This document shows positions 1 to 8,330 of a stretch of 26,896 nucleotides of DNA, one piece after another. The stretch covers positions 1 to 26,896 of the forward strand of contig JAUJNC010000055.1 in assembly GCA_030446525.1 (NCBI GenBank), read 5' to 3'. The translations under genes were made by a program, and so were the position numbers. Position 1 is the first letter of the stretch, and each line of letters starts with the position of its first letter. Source of the DNA: Armatimonadaceae bacterium (GTDB lineage Bacteria; Armatimonadota; Armatimonadia; Armatimonadales; Armatimonadaceae). Below the pieces are notes generated by a model, which saw only the letters and a program-made list of their open reading frames with translations, had not been told where the DNA came from and did no database searches.

Positions 1-816
1 GGTGGTGTCTTCTGATCTCTTGTCTTTGGCGTCGATCGCGTGGGCGAGGCTCTTGATGGTGGCCAGGTACAGCGCGGAGAGTTCGTCGATGTGCTGCTGC
101 TTCTCCTCGGCGCTCGCGGCGTACACGGCGTAGGACTGGTACGTCAGGTACGCCACCGTCGAGGCGAACAGGAGCATCACCCCGAGGTGCTGCCCGAACA
201 GGAGGATTGCCAGGGTGCTGACGCAGGCTCCGGCGAAGTAGCTGGGCGCGGTCCACAGGAAGGTCTTCTTCCACAACGGGAAGGCCTTCCGGCCCGTACA
301 GAGGCCGATGATCTGGGCGACCGCGCCCGTGTTGATCAGAAAAAAGAACAGGCTGGCGCTCACCACCGCGGGGAAGGAGGTTAGCGGGTGCAGCCTCAGC
401 GTGCCGCCGTTGATGAAGACGAACAACAGGCTGGACAGCCAGCTCTGGACCACAGTCAAGGAGACGTTGAACAGGATTTGATACAGGGGCTGGCGCGGGT
501 GGGTCGTGAACAAGCAGCCGAACAGGGTGCTGAGCGACCCCACCACGAGCGCCGGGGCCGGCCCGAAGCGCAGCATGGTGGCGAAGGTGAGGGCGAATCC
601 CAGCGACATGGAGCCGACGTCCTCGGCGGCCTTGTGGCGCATCAGGCGGATCTTTTTGCGGCCGGCCACGACCGCCAGCGCCAGCAGCAGCGCCAGCTCC
701 CAGGCGTCCGCCTGTGCGATCGGCCCGGGGAAGAGCAGGGCGCCCAGCGCGGCGAGGATACCGGCCAGATAGACCATCGCCACGTAGAGCTGTGCTTTCC
801 GCGGCAGACTGCGCAT
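1..816 (-). CDS. Membrane sensor protein, probable HD-GYP family, N-terminal part (cut by window edge)
   Basis: The minus strand is open from ATG at 816 to the window edge (272 codons). The product begins MRSLPRKAQLYVAMVYLAG and has about six hydrophobic segments (near residues 9-29, 38-51, 70-105, 115-137, 150-170 and 190-225). A charged helix follows, and the visible part ends with ATIKSLAHAIDAKD. In many bacterial HD-GYP phosphodiesterases the words 'LA.AIDAKD' open the HD-GYP domain right after a membrane sensor region, so a cyclic-di-GMP phosphodiesterase is the likeliest reading. The catalytic HD and GYP motifs lie outside the window, so the activity is inferred. A purine-rich stretch (AAAGGGAA) precedes the start. 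The gene lies downstream of, and on the same strand as, the 1033-2127 oxidoreductase, but a strong terminator separates them. Confidence 0.7.
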   Translation of the reverse strand, partial: MRSLPRKAQLYVAMVYLAGILAALGALLFPGPIAQADAWELALLLALAVVAGRKKIRLMRHKAAEDVGSMSLGFALTFATMLRFGPAPALVVGSLSTLFGCLFTTHPRQPLYQILFNVSLTVVQSWLSSLLFVFINGGTLRLHPLTSFPAVVSASLFFFLINTGAVAQIIGLCTGRKAFPLWKKTFLWTAPSYFAGACVSTLAILLFGQHLGVMLLFASTVAYLTYQSYAVYAASAEEKQQHIDELSALYLATIKSLAHAIDAKDKRSEDTT

Positions 817-957
817 GCGTGTCTGGTTCCCTTTCTGACGCTGCGGTCGCGCTCACCCTGTCGTGATACGCCACCGTACCGCCGTCCCTTGATTATCGGC
901 AGCAGAGGGGTGGCGCTTGAGCGTTCGATGTGCCCGAAGGAAGCAGGCAAACAAAAA

Positions 958-983
958 CCCCCGGAAGGGTACCCTTCCGGGGG
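958..983 (-). terminator. Rho-independent terminator after the Gfo/Idh/MocA gene
   Basis: A perfect 26-base palindrome (CCCCCGGAAGGGT and its complement) lies 49 bases beyond the stop codon of the minus-strand gene that ends at 1033. On the minus strand it is followed at once by TTTTTGTTT (plus-strand positions 957-949). A GC-rich stem plus a T tract is the textbook intrinsic terminator. It should insulate the membrane sensor gene at 1-816 from read-through. Confidence 0.85.
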
Positions 984-1032
984 CTGTTATGGCGGCTCCT
1001 TCGGACAGGAGCCCGCGGCCGGCGCCGGTGTC

Positions 1033-2127
1033 CTACGACGCCGGGGCGGAACCTCCCGCGGCATCCGGGAAGACGCCCGCTTCGAGCATGGCCGCCAGCG
1101 GCGAGTCCTCGACGGTGAGCGGCAGGTCCACGCGGCCCCGCCGGCGCGCGCTCTCATCCGTCGCGGAGATGATCTCGGTGACCCGGAGTGCGTTGTCGGC
1201 GGCGAGCAGGGGCTTCTTGCCGGCCCTCAGGCTCTGGACGTTGTCGGCGATGGCGCGGTTGATGGCCTCCCCGCCGTGCAGCCCCCCGGGCAGCTCGACG
1301 GGCCGCATCGCCCCCTCGCCCTTGCCACGCATGCGGACGTGCGGCTCGGTGTTGTGGAGCTCGATCATCCCTTCGGTCCCCACCAGGCGGTTCGCGCAGC
1401 CCACGATGTCCGCGGCCCCGTCCCCCGTAAACAGCAGGCCGGTGACGCCGTTGTCATACTGCACGTGGCAGGTCGCCTGCGTCTCCATGGGCACGCCGTA
1501 GACCTTCGAGGGGCGGCGCGCGTCCACCTGCCCCATCACCCACCGGCCGGGCGCCTCGTCGTTGTAGAAGGCGAACATGTCCAGCCAGTGCGTGCCCCAG
1601 TCCAGCATGTTGCTGCAGGCCCCTTCGATGCGGCGCAGCTCGCCGATCGCCCCGTCTTTGGCGAGCTGCCGCGCCATCTGGAACGACTCCAGGAAGCGGC
1701 GCTGGTGGTTGAACGTCAGCTGGACGCCCCGGTCGGCGCAGGCCTGCGCCATCCGGCGCGCCTCGCCCCAGGTCGGCGCCATCGGCTTCTCGCAGTGGAT
1801 CGCCTTGACTCCCGCCTCGGCGGCGGCGATGACCATCGGGGCGTGCAGGTGCGGCCAGGTGCAGACGGAAACGATGTCGGGCCTCGCGTCCCGGAGCATC
1901 TCCTGGTAGTCGGCGTAGACGGCGGCCTGCCCGTCCGCATGTTCCGTGTTGAACAGATCCGCCCTCTCGCGGTCGATGTCGCAGAACGCGACGAAGCGGC
2001 ATTGCCCGGTGGCTTTGTAGCCGCGGGCATGCGGGTGCGCCATGCCGAACCCGGTGAAACCCGGCGTGTTGCGGGGCCGACCGGTCCCGACGATGGCGAC
2101 GTTATACGGCGTTGTGGATGCGTCCAT
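1033..2127 (-). CDS. Gfo/Idh/MocA family oxidoreductase
   Basis: This intact 364-residue protein has the usual length for the Gfo/Idh/MocA NAD(P)-dependent sugar or sugar-acid dehydrogenase family. The N-terminal Rossmann strand reads YNVAIVGTG, with an insertion (RPRNTPGFTGFGMAHPHA) between the glycine loop and its helix, as in some family members that act on glycosides. The conserved EKP signature is present as HCEKPMAP near residue 112, followed by a NHQRRF segment. DWGTHWLDMFAFY carries the likely catalytic His. It has no signal peptide and is probably cytoplasmic. It is transcribed alone, with a good terminator at 958-983. The substrate cannot be told from sequence. The stop codon is TAG, which shows that amber works as a normal stop in this genome. 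Confidence 0.93.
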   Translation of the reverse strand: MDASTTPYNVAIVGTGRPRNTPGFTGFGMAHPHARGYKATGQCRFVAFCDIDRERADLFNTEHADGQAAVYADYQEMLRDARPDIVSVCTWPHLHAPMVIAAAEAGVKAIHCEKPMAPTWGEARRMAQACADRGVQLTFNHQRRFLESFQMARQLAKDGAIGELRRIEGACSNMLDWGTHWLDMFAFYNDEAPGRWVMGQVDARRPSKVYGVPMETQATCHVQYDNGVTGLLFTGDGAADIVGCANRLVGTEGMIELHNTEPHVRMRGKGEGAMRPVELPGGLHGGEAINRAIADNVQSLRAGKKPLLAADNALRVTEIISATDESARRRGRVDLPLTVEDSPLAAMLEAGVFPDAAGGSAPAS

Positions 2128-2201
2128 GCTGCCTCAGTGGTCCTTCCTCGTGTGCTTGATGCCTTCTTCGCCACGGCCGCGCCGTGTCCCTCCCGCGCCG
2201 A

Positions 2202-2231
2202 GTAATATTACCGCGTTTGGCGGAAACGCGG
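2202..2231. promoter_or_regulatory. Palindrome plus hairpin in a divergent intergenic region
   Basis: The 189-base gap between the divergent genes 1033-2127 (-) and 2317-3321 (+) holds a 10-base palindrome GTAATATTAC at 2202-2211. It runs straight into an 8-bp perfect hairpin at 2211-2231 (CCGCGTTT, loop GGCGG, AAACGCGG). No T tract follows, so a regulator binding site or leader hairpin is likelier than a terminator. The role is inferred. Confidence 0.35.
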
Positions 2232-2316
2232 CCGGGAACAAACGACGTATGTGGTACTGTGTTTTTCGGCGGTGAACATCCGCCGGTCCCGGAACGTCGT
2301 ACTTCTATCGCTTCCC

Positions 2317-3321
2317 ATGCAAGTCCAAAAATCCAAACTCGTCTTTCTCGCGCTCGTGCTGGGTGTCGCCACGGGTGTGTCCGTCCGGGCGGAGACGGCG
2401 CCCACGGCGCCCCTCGTACTCTTGCGCGACCCACTGCAGAACCCGTCCGACCCCGCCTACAAGGTCGCCCGGAAGCTGCGGCTGGAGCCCGGGGCCTGCG
2501 TGCGCCCCAGCTGCGGCCTGACCGCGGGCGAGGCGGCCGCGGACCGCGAGAAGTACCTGCTGCTGGCGACGCAGGCCGTCGAGGGCGGCTACGACGCCGT
2601 GAACCTTTACGACCGGGGCATCCTGTCCTGGGGCCTGATGCAGTGGGCCTCCCACGCGAACCAGCTTCAGCAGGCCCTCTGGTATGTCAAGGACGGGCTT
2701 CTGCGCAAGGGCAAGGGGCGCGTCTGGGCCGACCTGTTCAAAGCGCACGGGCTGGACGTGCAGCCCGGGCCGGGCGGCGCGCCTGCCTTTTTCGTGGGCG
2801 GGCCGGACTCCTGGCGGCCCGTCGTGGGCGAGGACGCGCTGCGCGTCCTGTTCCGGGGCACCCGGGTCGTCGGCAAGTACGACGCCCCGACCGTGACGCG
2901 CTGGGCCAGAATCTTCGCGCGGGCGGGGCGCAACCGCGTGGTGCAGGCGCTGCAGGTCCAGTGGGCGACGCGTCGCCTGCGCGACTGCCTGGCGGAGCGC
3001 GTCGACCGGGACTGGCGGGTGCGCGACTTTTCGCGCGGCGACCTGTTCTCCGATGCGCTCACCTTCGCCTTGTGGACCAACAACCCGGCGGCGTGCCGTG
3101 AGCACTTCCGACGCGCGGTGCGCGCCTGCCGCGCCGTGACCGGTGAGGCGGACCCGGCCCGCTGGCCGCAGGGGCTGTTCCCGCTGCTGTGGGAGCAGGT
3201 GGCGCGAAACTCGTCGTTCGGATGTGGCCCGGCGCGGCGGCCGTGGCGCGGCTGGTCCCCGTCGGCAAGGTGGGTCGCATTGCCTTGCGCGAGCCCTCGC
3301 CTCGCGCGGCTGGCGGCTTGA
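2317..3321 (+). CDS. Secreted lysozyme-like protein of unknown family
   Basis: I choose ATG 2317 because it gives a clean signal peptide: MQVQKSK, then a hydrophobic core LVFLALVLGVATGVSV, then a likely cut after VRA. In-frame codons extend upstream to 2251 but would put charged residues in front. The mature part has a segment EGGYDAVNLYDRGILSWGLM (residues 89-108). A Glu followed by a D-x-V-N-x-Y-D and a S-x-G-x-x-Q-W pattern is seen in lysozyme-like muramidase and lytic folds, so E89 may be the catalytic acid; this is inference. The last 35 or so residues are Arg/Pro/Ala-rich and look unlike the rest, so a frameshift near 3200 may have replaced the true C-terminus. It converges with the broken ilvA gene. 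Confidence 0.65.
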   Translation: MQVQKSKLVFLALVLGVATGVSVRAETAPTAPLVLLRDPLQNPSDPAYKVARKLRLEPGACVRPSCGLTAGEAAADREKYLLLATQAVEGGYDAVNLYDRGILSWGLMQWASHANQLQQALWYVKDGLLRKGKGRVWADLFKAHGLDVQPGPGGAPAFFVGGPDSWRPVVGEDALRVLFRGTRVVGKYDAPTVTRWARIFARAGRNRVVQALQVQWATRRLRDCLAERVDRDWRVRDFSRGDLFSDALTFALWTNNPAACREHFRRAVRACRAVTGEADPARWPQGLFPLLWEQVARNSSFGCGPARRPWRGWSPSARWVALPCASPRLARLAA

Positions 3322-3393
3322 CGCCCTGCGCAAAGGGGGTGGTCGGGGGAAACCCTGCGCCGCGAGCCGCTCCCTGCCCAAGCAGTTCCCGTT

Positions 3394-3440
3394 CGCCGCC
3401 AAGAGAGTCGCCCCATGAATTCGACGCTCTCTTGGCGGCG
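3394..3440. terminator. Long inverted repeat between convergent genes
   Basis: CGCCGCCAAGAGAG at 3394-3407 is perfectly complementary to CTCTCTTGGCGGCG at 3427-3440, giving a 14-bp stem with a 19-base loop. It sits between the 3' ends of 2317-3321 (+) and the ilvA remnant (-), where a bidirectional terminator would be expected. There is no T tract on either side, so a mobile-element end is the alternative. Confidence 0.45.
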
Positions 3441-3446
3441 GGCACC

Positions 3447-4655
3447 CCCGAACCGTTTCAGTCCAGGCGGCGGACGGGTAGTCCTGCCCGCGCAGGCCGC
3501 GCTCCAAAGCGGCGATGTGCCCCTCGTCGCGCACCTCGACCAGCATCTCGACGCCGGGTGCGGCCGTAGGCGATGTCGGGGGAGATGCGGTTGTGGAGTC
3601 ACCTCGATCACGTTGCCGCCCAGGCCGGCGACGGCCTCCAGCAGGCGCGCCAGACCCCGGGCCGGTCGGGGCAGGACGTGAAGAAGTGGTAGTAGCGGTG
3701 GAGCGGATTCGCGCACCGCTTCGATCAGATCGGCCAGGCGCTTGGGTCAAGGTTGCCGCTGCACAGCAGCAGTCGTTTTGCCCCGCGCCAGGTCGGGGTG
3801 TTCCAGCAGGCGGGCCAGCGGCGCCGCCCCGCCGGCCTGACGACGACCTTGGCGCGTCAAGAGCAGCAGGATCGCTCGACGATGCCCTTCGTCCGTGACC
3901 GTCGCCATCTCGTCGGCGTACCGCCGGATAGGCGAAGGTGCGCTCGAGGGCGACTTGATGGCGATACCGTCGGCGATGGTGTCGACGGGCGCGCCCGGCG
4001 GCACGAGGCGCCCCGCCCGCCACGAACGCGTGGCCGTCCGCCCCGGCCGCCTGCACGCCGACGATCCGGTGAGTCGGCCGCGCCGCCTTGACCGCCGTCG
4101 CCACGCCGGAGAACAGCCTGCCCCCGCCGACGGGGATCAAACGTGTCCACGCTGAAGGTCCTCCAGAAGCTGATACCCAAAGTCCCCTGGCCGGTGATGA
4201 TGCCGTCGTCGGTACGAAACGAAGACGGCGCCCGTCTCCTGCGCCCGCGCCTGCGCCGCGGCGACCGCGTCGTCGAAGTTGGCGCCCTCCAGCGCGACCC
4301 GGGCGCCGTAACCCTCGGTCGCCTGGATCTTGGCGATCGAGGCCGTCTGGGGCATGAAGACCGTGGCCGCGACCTGTGCGTCCCGCGCGGCGAGCGCCAG
4401 CCCCTGCGCGTGGTTGCCCGCCGAGGCGGTGATCACCCCGCGCGCCCGCTCGGCGTCCGAAAGCATCCGGACCCGGTGCGTCGCGCCGCGTATCTTGAAC
4501 GAGCCGGTGCGCTGGAGGTTCTCCATCTTCAGGTACAGGGCGGGGCACCCGGCCCGCGCGGCCACGCTCGCCGACGTGAACAGCGGCGTGCGCCGCACCG
4601 CCGCCCGCACGTGGGGGTACGCTTCCCGTACCGCCTCCATCGTCACCAGCTTCAT
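3447..4655 (-). pseudogene. ilvA: Threonine ammonia-lyase (threonine dehydratase), multiply frameshifted
   Basis: From ATG 4655 the protein reads as a PLP-dependent threonine dehydratase: residues 1-150 are intact, including the PLP lysine in TGSFKIRGATHRV and the SAGNHAQG motif. After about 4215 the homology hops between all three minus-strand frames. DDGIITGQG, YQLLEDL, LIPVGGGRLFSGVATAVKA, PVDTIADGIAIKSP, IRRYADEMATVTDEG, RLLEHPDL, and then the ACT-domain pieces LARLLEAVAGLGGNVIEVT and MLVEVRDEGHIAALERG all appear in order. I count at least six indels. The total span (about 1.2 kb, 400 codons) equals a normal full-length enzyme with a C-terminal ACT domain, so nothing large is missing. Known role: deamination of threonine to 2-oxobutanoate for isoleucine synthesis or threonine breakdown. 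It is non-functional as written. Confidence 0.88.
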
Positions 4656-4840
4656 CGTCCCTGCCTCACGGGGTGGTTCGTGTCGTGTAGGCGCCCCTTC
4701 ACCGGTTTCGCGGGCCTACCATCATGAGTATATCATCCATCGAACCGCCGAGAATCTGCCGCGCGGGCAGGAGGTTGCGGGCGCGGGGGCGAACGTAGGC
4801 TCATGACAAAGCTCGGCCAATGGCTGAGGAAAAGGACCGT

Positions 4841-5767
4841 ATGCCAAACGAGAAGCAACGCGTCGGATTCATCGGGCTGGGCCTGATGGGGAAGGCCATG
4901 GCGCGCAACGTCGCCGGGGCCGGCTTCTCCCTGACCGTGTTCAACCGCACGCGCAGCAAGGCCGATTCGCTCGCCGCCGAGGTCGGCTGCGCCGTCGTGG
5001 ACACGCCGCGCGAGGTCGCCGAGGCCTCGGATGTCGTGATCACGATGGTCTCCGACGTGCCCGATGTGGAGCAGGTGTACCTGCAGGAGAACGGCATCGT
5101 GGGGGCGGCGCGCCCGGGCCTGACGTGCGCGGACATGGGCACGGTCGGCGCCGACGCGGCCCGGCGGGTCCACGCGGCGCTGGCGGAGAAGGGGGCGGCG
5201 TTCGTGGACGCGCCCGTTTCGGGCGGCTCCTGGGGCGCGGAGCAGGGCACGCTCTCGATCATGGCCGGCGGGACGGACGAGGCGTTCCGGGCGTGCCTGC
5301 CCGTCTTCGAGGCGATGGGCAAAAAGATCGTCCACTGCGGCCCGGTCGGCATGGGGCAGACCACCAAGCTCGTGAACCAGATCGTGGTCGCGCTGAACCT
5401 GGAGGCCGTCTGCGAGGGTCTCGTCTTCGCCGCCCGCTCCGGCGCCGACCTGGGGGCCGTGCTCGACGCCGTGGGCGCGGGCGCGGCCGGGTCGTGGGCG
5501 TGGACGAACCTGGGTCCGCGCATCGTGGGGCGCGACTTCGCCCCCGGTTTCAAGGTGGACCACCAGATAAAGGACCTGCGCCTCGCCCTGGAGGCGGCCG
5601 AGTCGATGGGCCTGAACCTGCCCGGCACGCGCCTGGTCCTGGAGAACCTGCGCGCCGTCCAGACGGCCGGCGGCGGCGAGCAGGGGACGCAGGCGCTGAT
5701 AACGGCGCTGGATCCCGCAGGAAAGGAACAAGGCCATGGCCCGGCAGAAAAACCCGAAGGCCGGTAA
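4841..5767 (+). CDS. NAD(P)-dependent beta-hydroxyacid dehydrogenase (3-hydroxyisobutyrate dehydrogenase family)
   Basis: I choose ATG 4841, preceded by AGGAAAAGGA at a good distance, over an in-frame ATG at 4820. The product (308 residues) starts MPNEKQRVGFIGLGLMGKAM with the GxGxxG Rossmann loop. It has the family substrate motif DAPVSGGSWGAEQGTLSIM and the catalytic lysine signature GMGQTTKLVNQ near residue 170, followed by an all-helical C-terminal domain. These mark the 3-hydroxyisobutyrate / 2-hydroxy-3-oxopropionate (tartronate semialdehyde) reductase family. It is cytoplasmic and probably tetrameric or dimeric. The 3' end overlaps the next gene by 32 bases, suggesting co-translation with the PsbP/DcrB-like protein and possibly with the second Gfo/Idh/MocA enzyme. 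The exact substrate is not readable from sequence. Confidence 0.93.
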   Translation: MPNEKQRVGFIGLGLMGKAMARNVAGAGFSLTVFNRTRSKADSLAAEVGCAVVDTPREVAEASDVVITMVSDVPDVEQVYLQENGIVGAARPGLTCADMGTVGADAARRVHAALAEKGAAFVDAPVSGGSWGAEQGTLSIMAGGTDEAFRACLPVFEAMGKKIVHCGPVGMGQTTKLVNQIVVALNLEAVCEGLVFAARSGADLGAVLDAVGAGAAGSWAWTNLGPRIVGRDFAPGFKVDHQIKDLRLALEAAESMGLNLPGTRLVLENLRAVQTAGGGEQGTQALITALDPAGKEQGHGPAEKPEGR

Positions 5768-6335
5768 CGGCCTGTTCGCTCGCAGTGAGATCGCGCTGGC
5801 CCCCGACCACGGCTGGCGCGCGACGCCCGGCTACCAGATCTGTGTCATCTCCCGGGGCGAACTGCGCTTCGAGTTCCCGTCCGGCTGGGTGACCGTCCCC
5901 GGGCCGACCTCGATCAAGCTGCACGACAGGCCCCACCCCGACGACGATATGGTCCTCGAGGTTTCCGTGCTGCGCAGCCCGCCCATCGACTGGGGCAGGC
6001 TGCCCCTTTCCAAACTGCTGCTCGACGGGCTGCATCAGCAGGGACGCCTGATCGGCGAAGGGGACGTCCGGACGGTGGACGTTCCCGGCCTGCAGCTCGT
6101 CTGGGCCGAGTACCGCGAGATCGACAAGGCGGCCAACCGCGAGGCGGTCTGGCGGATGGCGCACTGCCGCCCGGGCGAGGGTGTCCTCTCCCCTGTCGGC
6201 CTCGTCGGCATCCTCACCTTCGGCTTCTGGACCGACGTTTACGACCGCGCGGACGCCATCTGGGGCCACATCGCGCGCTCGATCGTGATGGGCGAGCAGA
6301 TCGCCGACCCCGCCCGCGGACCGCGGTACAACTGA
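5736..6335 (+). CDS. Hypothetical protein, possible PsbP/DcrB-like fold
   Basis: The 199-residue product starts at ATG 5736, inside the 3' end of the dehydrogenase gene, with AGGAAAGG about ten bases upstream. It has no signal peptide or membrane segment. The order of short strands (GYQICVISRGELRFEFPSGW, then VPGPTSIKLHDRPHPDDDMV, then LQLVWAEYREIDK, and near the end VGILTFGFWTDVYDRADAIW followed by a helix ending IVMGEQI) resembles the small alpha/beta proteins of the PsbP/Mog1/DcrB type. That is an impression, not a proven assignment. The 32-base overlap points to translational coupling and perhaps a shared function with the upstream reductase. No catalytic motif is evident. Confidence 0.75.
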   Translation: MARQKNPKAGNGLFARSEIALAPDHGWRATPGYQICVISRGELRFEFPSGWVTVPGPTSIKLHDRPHPDDDMVLEVSVLRSPPIDWGRLPLSKLLLDGLHQQGRLIGEGDVRTVDVPGLQLVWAEYREIDKAANREAVWRMAHCRPGEGVLSPVGLVGILTFGFWTDVYDRADAIWGHIARSIVMGEQIADPARGPRYN

Positions 6336-6419
6336 CATCCGGGAAAGCGCGGAGTCCCGTGCCATGGGTTGTGACAAGTAGACACGGCGCGAGCAGCCGC
6401 GTTCCAAAGGATCTACACG

Positions 6420-7427
6420 ATGGATAGTTCTCCGGTTCGATGGGGCGTGCTGGGGTGCGCCCGGGTGTTGTAGCGACGGATGATGCCGGCGTTCGCGGCG
6501 GCCGCGGCCGCCGACGTGGTGGCGGTCGCATCCCGCTCGCAGGACCGAGCCGACGCGTGCGCGGCGAAGTTGGGGATCGGGCGCGCGTATGGCACGTACG
6601 AGGCGCTGCTGGCCGACGGCGAGATCGAGGCGGTCTACATCCCCCTGCCCAACGACCTGCATACCTCCTGGACCCTGCGCGCCCTCGAGTCGGGAAAGCA
6701 CGTGCTGTGCGACAAGCCGGCCGCGCTCACCTATGGGGACGCCCGGCGGATGGCCGACGCCGCCCGCGCCGCGAACCTCCGCCTGATGGAGGGGTTCATG
6801 TACCGCCACCACCCGCAGCACGCGCGCATCGCGGAGATCGTGCAAAGCGGCGAGATCGGCGAGGTGGTGCATTTCCGCGGCGTATACACCTACCCCGCGA
6901 ACAACACCGAGGGGTACCGGTGGGACCCGGCGCGCGGGGGCGGCGCGTTCTACGACGTGGGCGGGTACCCGCTCAACGCCGCGCGCCTCCTTTTCGCGGC
7001 GGAGCCCGCGGCCGCCGCCGCTATCGCGTGCATCGACCCGGCGCACGGCGTGGATCGCCACACCGCCGCTACCCTCCTCTTCGGAGACGGGCGCACCGCG
7101 AGTATCGAAGGCGGCTGTGACCAGACGTTCACCACCCGCTACGAGCTGACCGGGCAGGGCGGCGTGGTCACGACCGAGCGGGCGTTCCAGCCCGGGGACG
7201 CGCCGGTTACCCTGACGATCCGCACGGGGGACGACGTGCGCACGGAAACCGTCCCCGGCGCCAACCACTACGTCCGCGAGATCGAGCACTTCGGGGCCTG
7301 CGTCCGGGATCCCGCCCGGGCGCTCTGGCCCGGCGAGGACGGCGCGGCACAGGCGCGGGCCGTGGAGGCCGTGCTGCGGAGCGTGCGCGAAAAGCGCCGC
7401 GTCGAGTTCGCCGAGGTCGATGCGTGA
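6420..7427 (+). pseudogene. Gfo/Idh/MocA family oxidoreductase interrupted by an in-frame TAG
   Basis: ATG 6420 begins MDSSPVRWGVLGCARVL, the first Rossmann strand and glycine loop of the family. Codon 18 is TAG (6471-6473), and the same frame then continues uninterrupted: RRMMPAFAAAAAADVVAVAS, then YGTYEALLADGEIEAVYIPL, then the signature CDKPAALTYGD, EGFMYRHHPQH, and a C-terminal domain with GGAFYDVGGYPLNAAR. The full length of 335 codons is normal. Translation could restart at ATG 6480, but that product would lack the nucleotide-binding loop and should not bind NAD(P). No frame change is needed, so one base substitution explains the break. It lies 84 bases after the 5736-6335 gene on the same strand, probably in one transcript. 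It ends right before a hairpin at 7429. Confidence 0.88.
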
Positions 7428-7428
7428 C

Positions 7429-7446
7429 GGGCCGGCTGCCCGGCCC
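7429..7446 (+). terminator. GC-rich hairpin after the oxidoreductase gene
   Basis: GGGCCGG and CCGGCCC form a 7-bp stem with a four-base loop, starting two bases after the TGA stop at 7427. No T tract follows, so it is only a weak candidate terminator or 3'-end stabiliser for the 4841-7427 run. Confidence 0.35.
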
Positions 7447-7489
7447 GCGGCCCCGCCTCGTTGCCCACGCTCGTCGCGCGCCCTGACGA

Positions 7490-7741
7490 CTACAAGATCA
7501 AGACGCCGCGCTTTTTGTTCGTCTCCGTGCGCCGGGAACACCCCGTCACCGTAGACGTGCGCGCCCTCGCGGCCCCGTAAATGCCTTGTCGCCCCGGTCC
7601 GACTTGTCGAAGTAGCCGGCCCACTCCGGCGTGGTAGACAGCCCGCCCAGGATCACGTTTCCCGATCATCCCCGTGTCGCCGCTGGCGTTCACGATTTGG
7701 TCACGGTAGCCCCGTACAATGCCGACGATCAGCACTTCTTT
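7490..7741 (-). pseudogene. Unidentified gene remnant, frameshifted
   Basis: The 330 bases from 7428 to 7757 hold no intact gene. On the minus strand, a protein-like text crosses frames: RGYRDQIVNASGDTGMIG, then after one base shift NVILGGLSTTPEWAGYFDKS followed by DRGDKAFTGPRG, then after another shift HVYGDGVFPAHGDEQK. Its composition looks like a real coding sequence rather than noise, but I do not recognise the family and no start or stop can be assigned. On the plus strand the same stretch contains only short open frames. Confidence 0.3.
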
Positions 7742-7757
7742 ACGGAGGAAAGGCAAA

Positions 7758-8288
7758 GTGAGAAACGCCCCTGTTGCCCTGGTGCTCCTGGCCTGGATGT
7801 TGACCCTGCCAACCGCCGCTGCCCGCGCCGACGCTGCCGGCGAGGCCCGGAAGGCGATCCGGGCACAGTACCAGAGGATCAATGCGGCCATCGAGAAGCA
7901 GGACGTCGATGCCATCGCCCGGCTCCTCACGCCCGACTTCCGGCTCACGGGTGGCGGCGACACGGTGAACCGGGCGGAGTACAAGACGATGGTGAAGCAG
8001 GGTTTCCAAACGGTGTATGATATGAAGGCGAGCACGGCCATAGAGTCCTTCACGCTCCAGGGAAACCAGGCTATCGTGGTGACCAGGCAGATCCAGAGCG
8101 GAAAGGCGAGGGTTACCAATGCCCCCCAGAACCGTGCGGTGACGGTAGTCATGAAGCTGCGCGACACGTGGGCCAAAACCCCGCAGGGCTGGCTGCTGCG
8201 GCGCTCCGAAGGCCTGTCCAGCCAATCGACAGTGGACGGTAACAAAGCCCACCCGCCGGGCCATAGCGCGGCGGAGGAGGATGCGTAA
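7758..8288 (+). CDS. Exported SnoaL/DUF4440-like (NTF2-fold) protein
   Basis: GTG 7758 is chosen because GGAGGAAAGG lies just upstream and it gives a clean signal peptide (RNAPVALVLLAWMLTLPTAAARA, cut before DAAGE). The mature part of about 150 residues follows the NTF2-like pattern: a first helix with IRAQYQRINAAIEKQDVDAI, then LLTPDFRLTGGGD, a central helix, and a curved sheet with AIVVTRQIQSG and TVVMKLRDTWAKTPQGWLLR. This is the DUF4440/SnoaL-like layout, used for small-molecule binding or as an accessory domain; no catalytic residues are evident. The next gene starts 42 bases later on the same strand. Two further exported proteins follow, so these three probably share a transcript. Confidence 0.8.
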   Translation: MRNAPVALVLLAWMLTLPTAAARADAAGEARKAIRAQYQRINAAIEKQDVDAIARLLTPDFRLTGGGDTVNRAEYKTMVKQGFQTVYDMKASTAIESFTLQGNQAIVVTRQIQSGKARVTNAPQNRAVTVVMKLRDTWAKTPQGWLLRRSEGLSSQSTVDGNKAHPPGHSAAEEDA

Positions 8289-8330
8289 TGCCGGCCCTGT
8301 ATCTTCGACAGGGACGGAGCGGAGGAACGA

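Noticed and set aside
388..2205. Long open frame on plus (605 codons) across the Gfo/Idh/MocA gene
   Set aside because: Its product is Arg/Gly/His/Gln-rich without any family wording, and it lies opposite two genes with clear homology on minus. It is a high-GC shadow.
2305..4548. Long minus-strand open frame (747 codons) through ilvA and the lysozyme-like gene
   Set aside because: Only short parts match ilvA; the rest is Arg/Pro/Ala-rich text antisense to the 2317 gene. It is a frame-shifted ilvA segment joined to a shadow.
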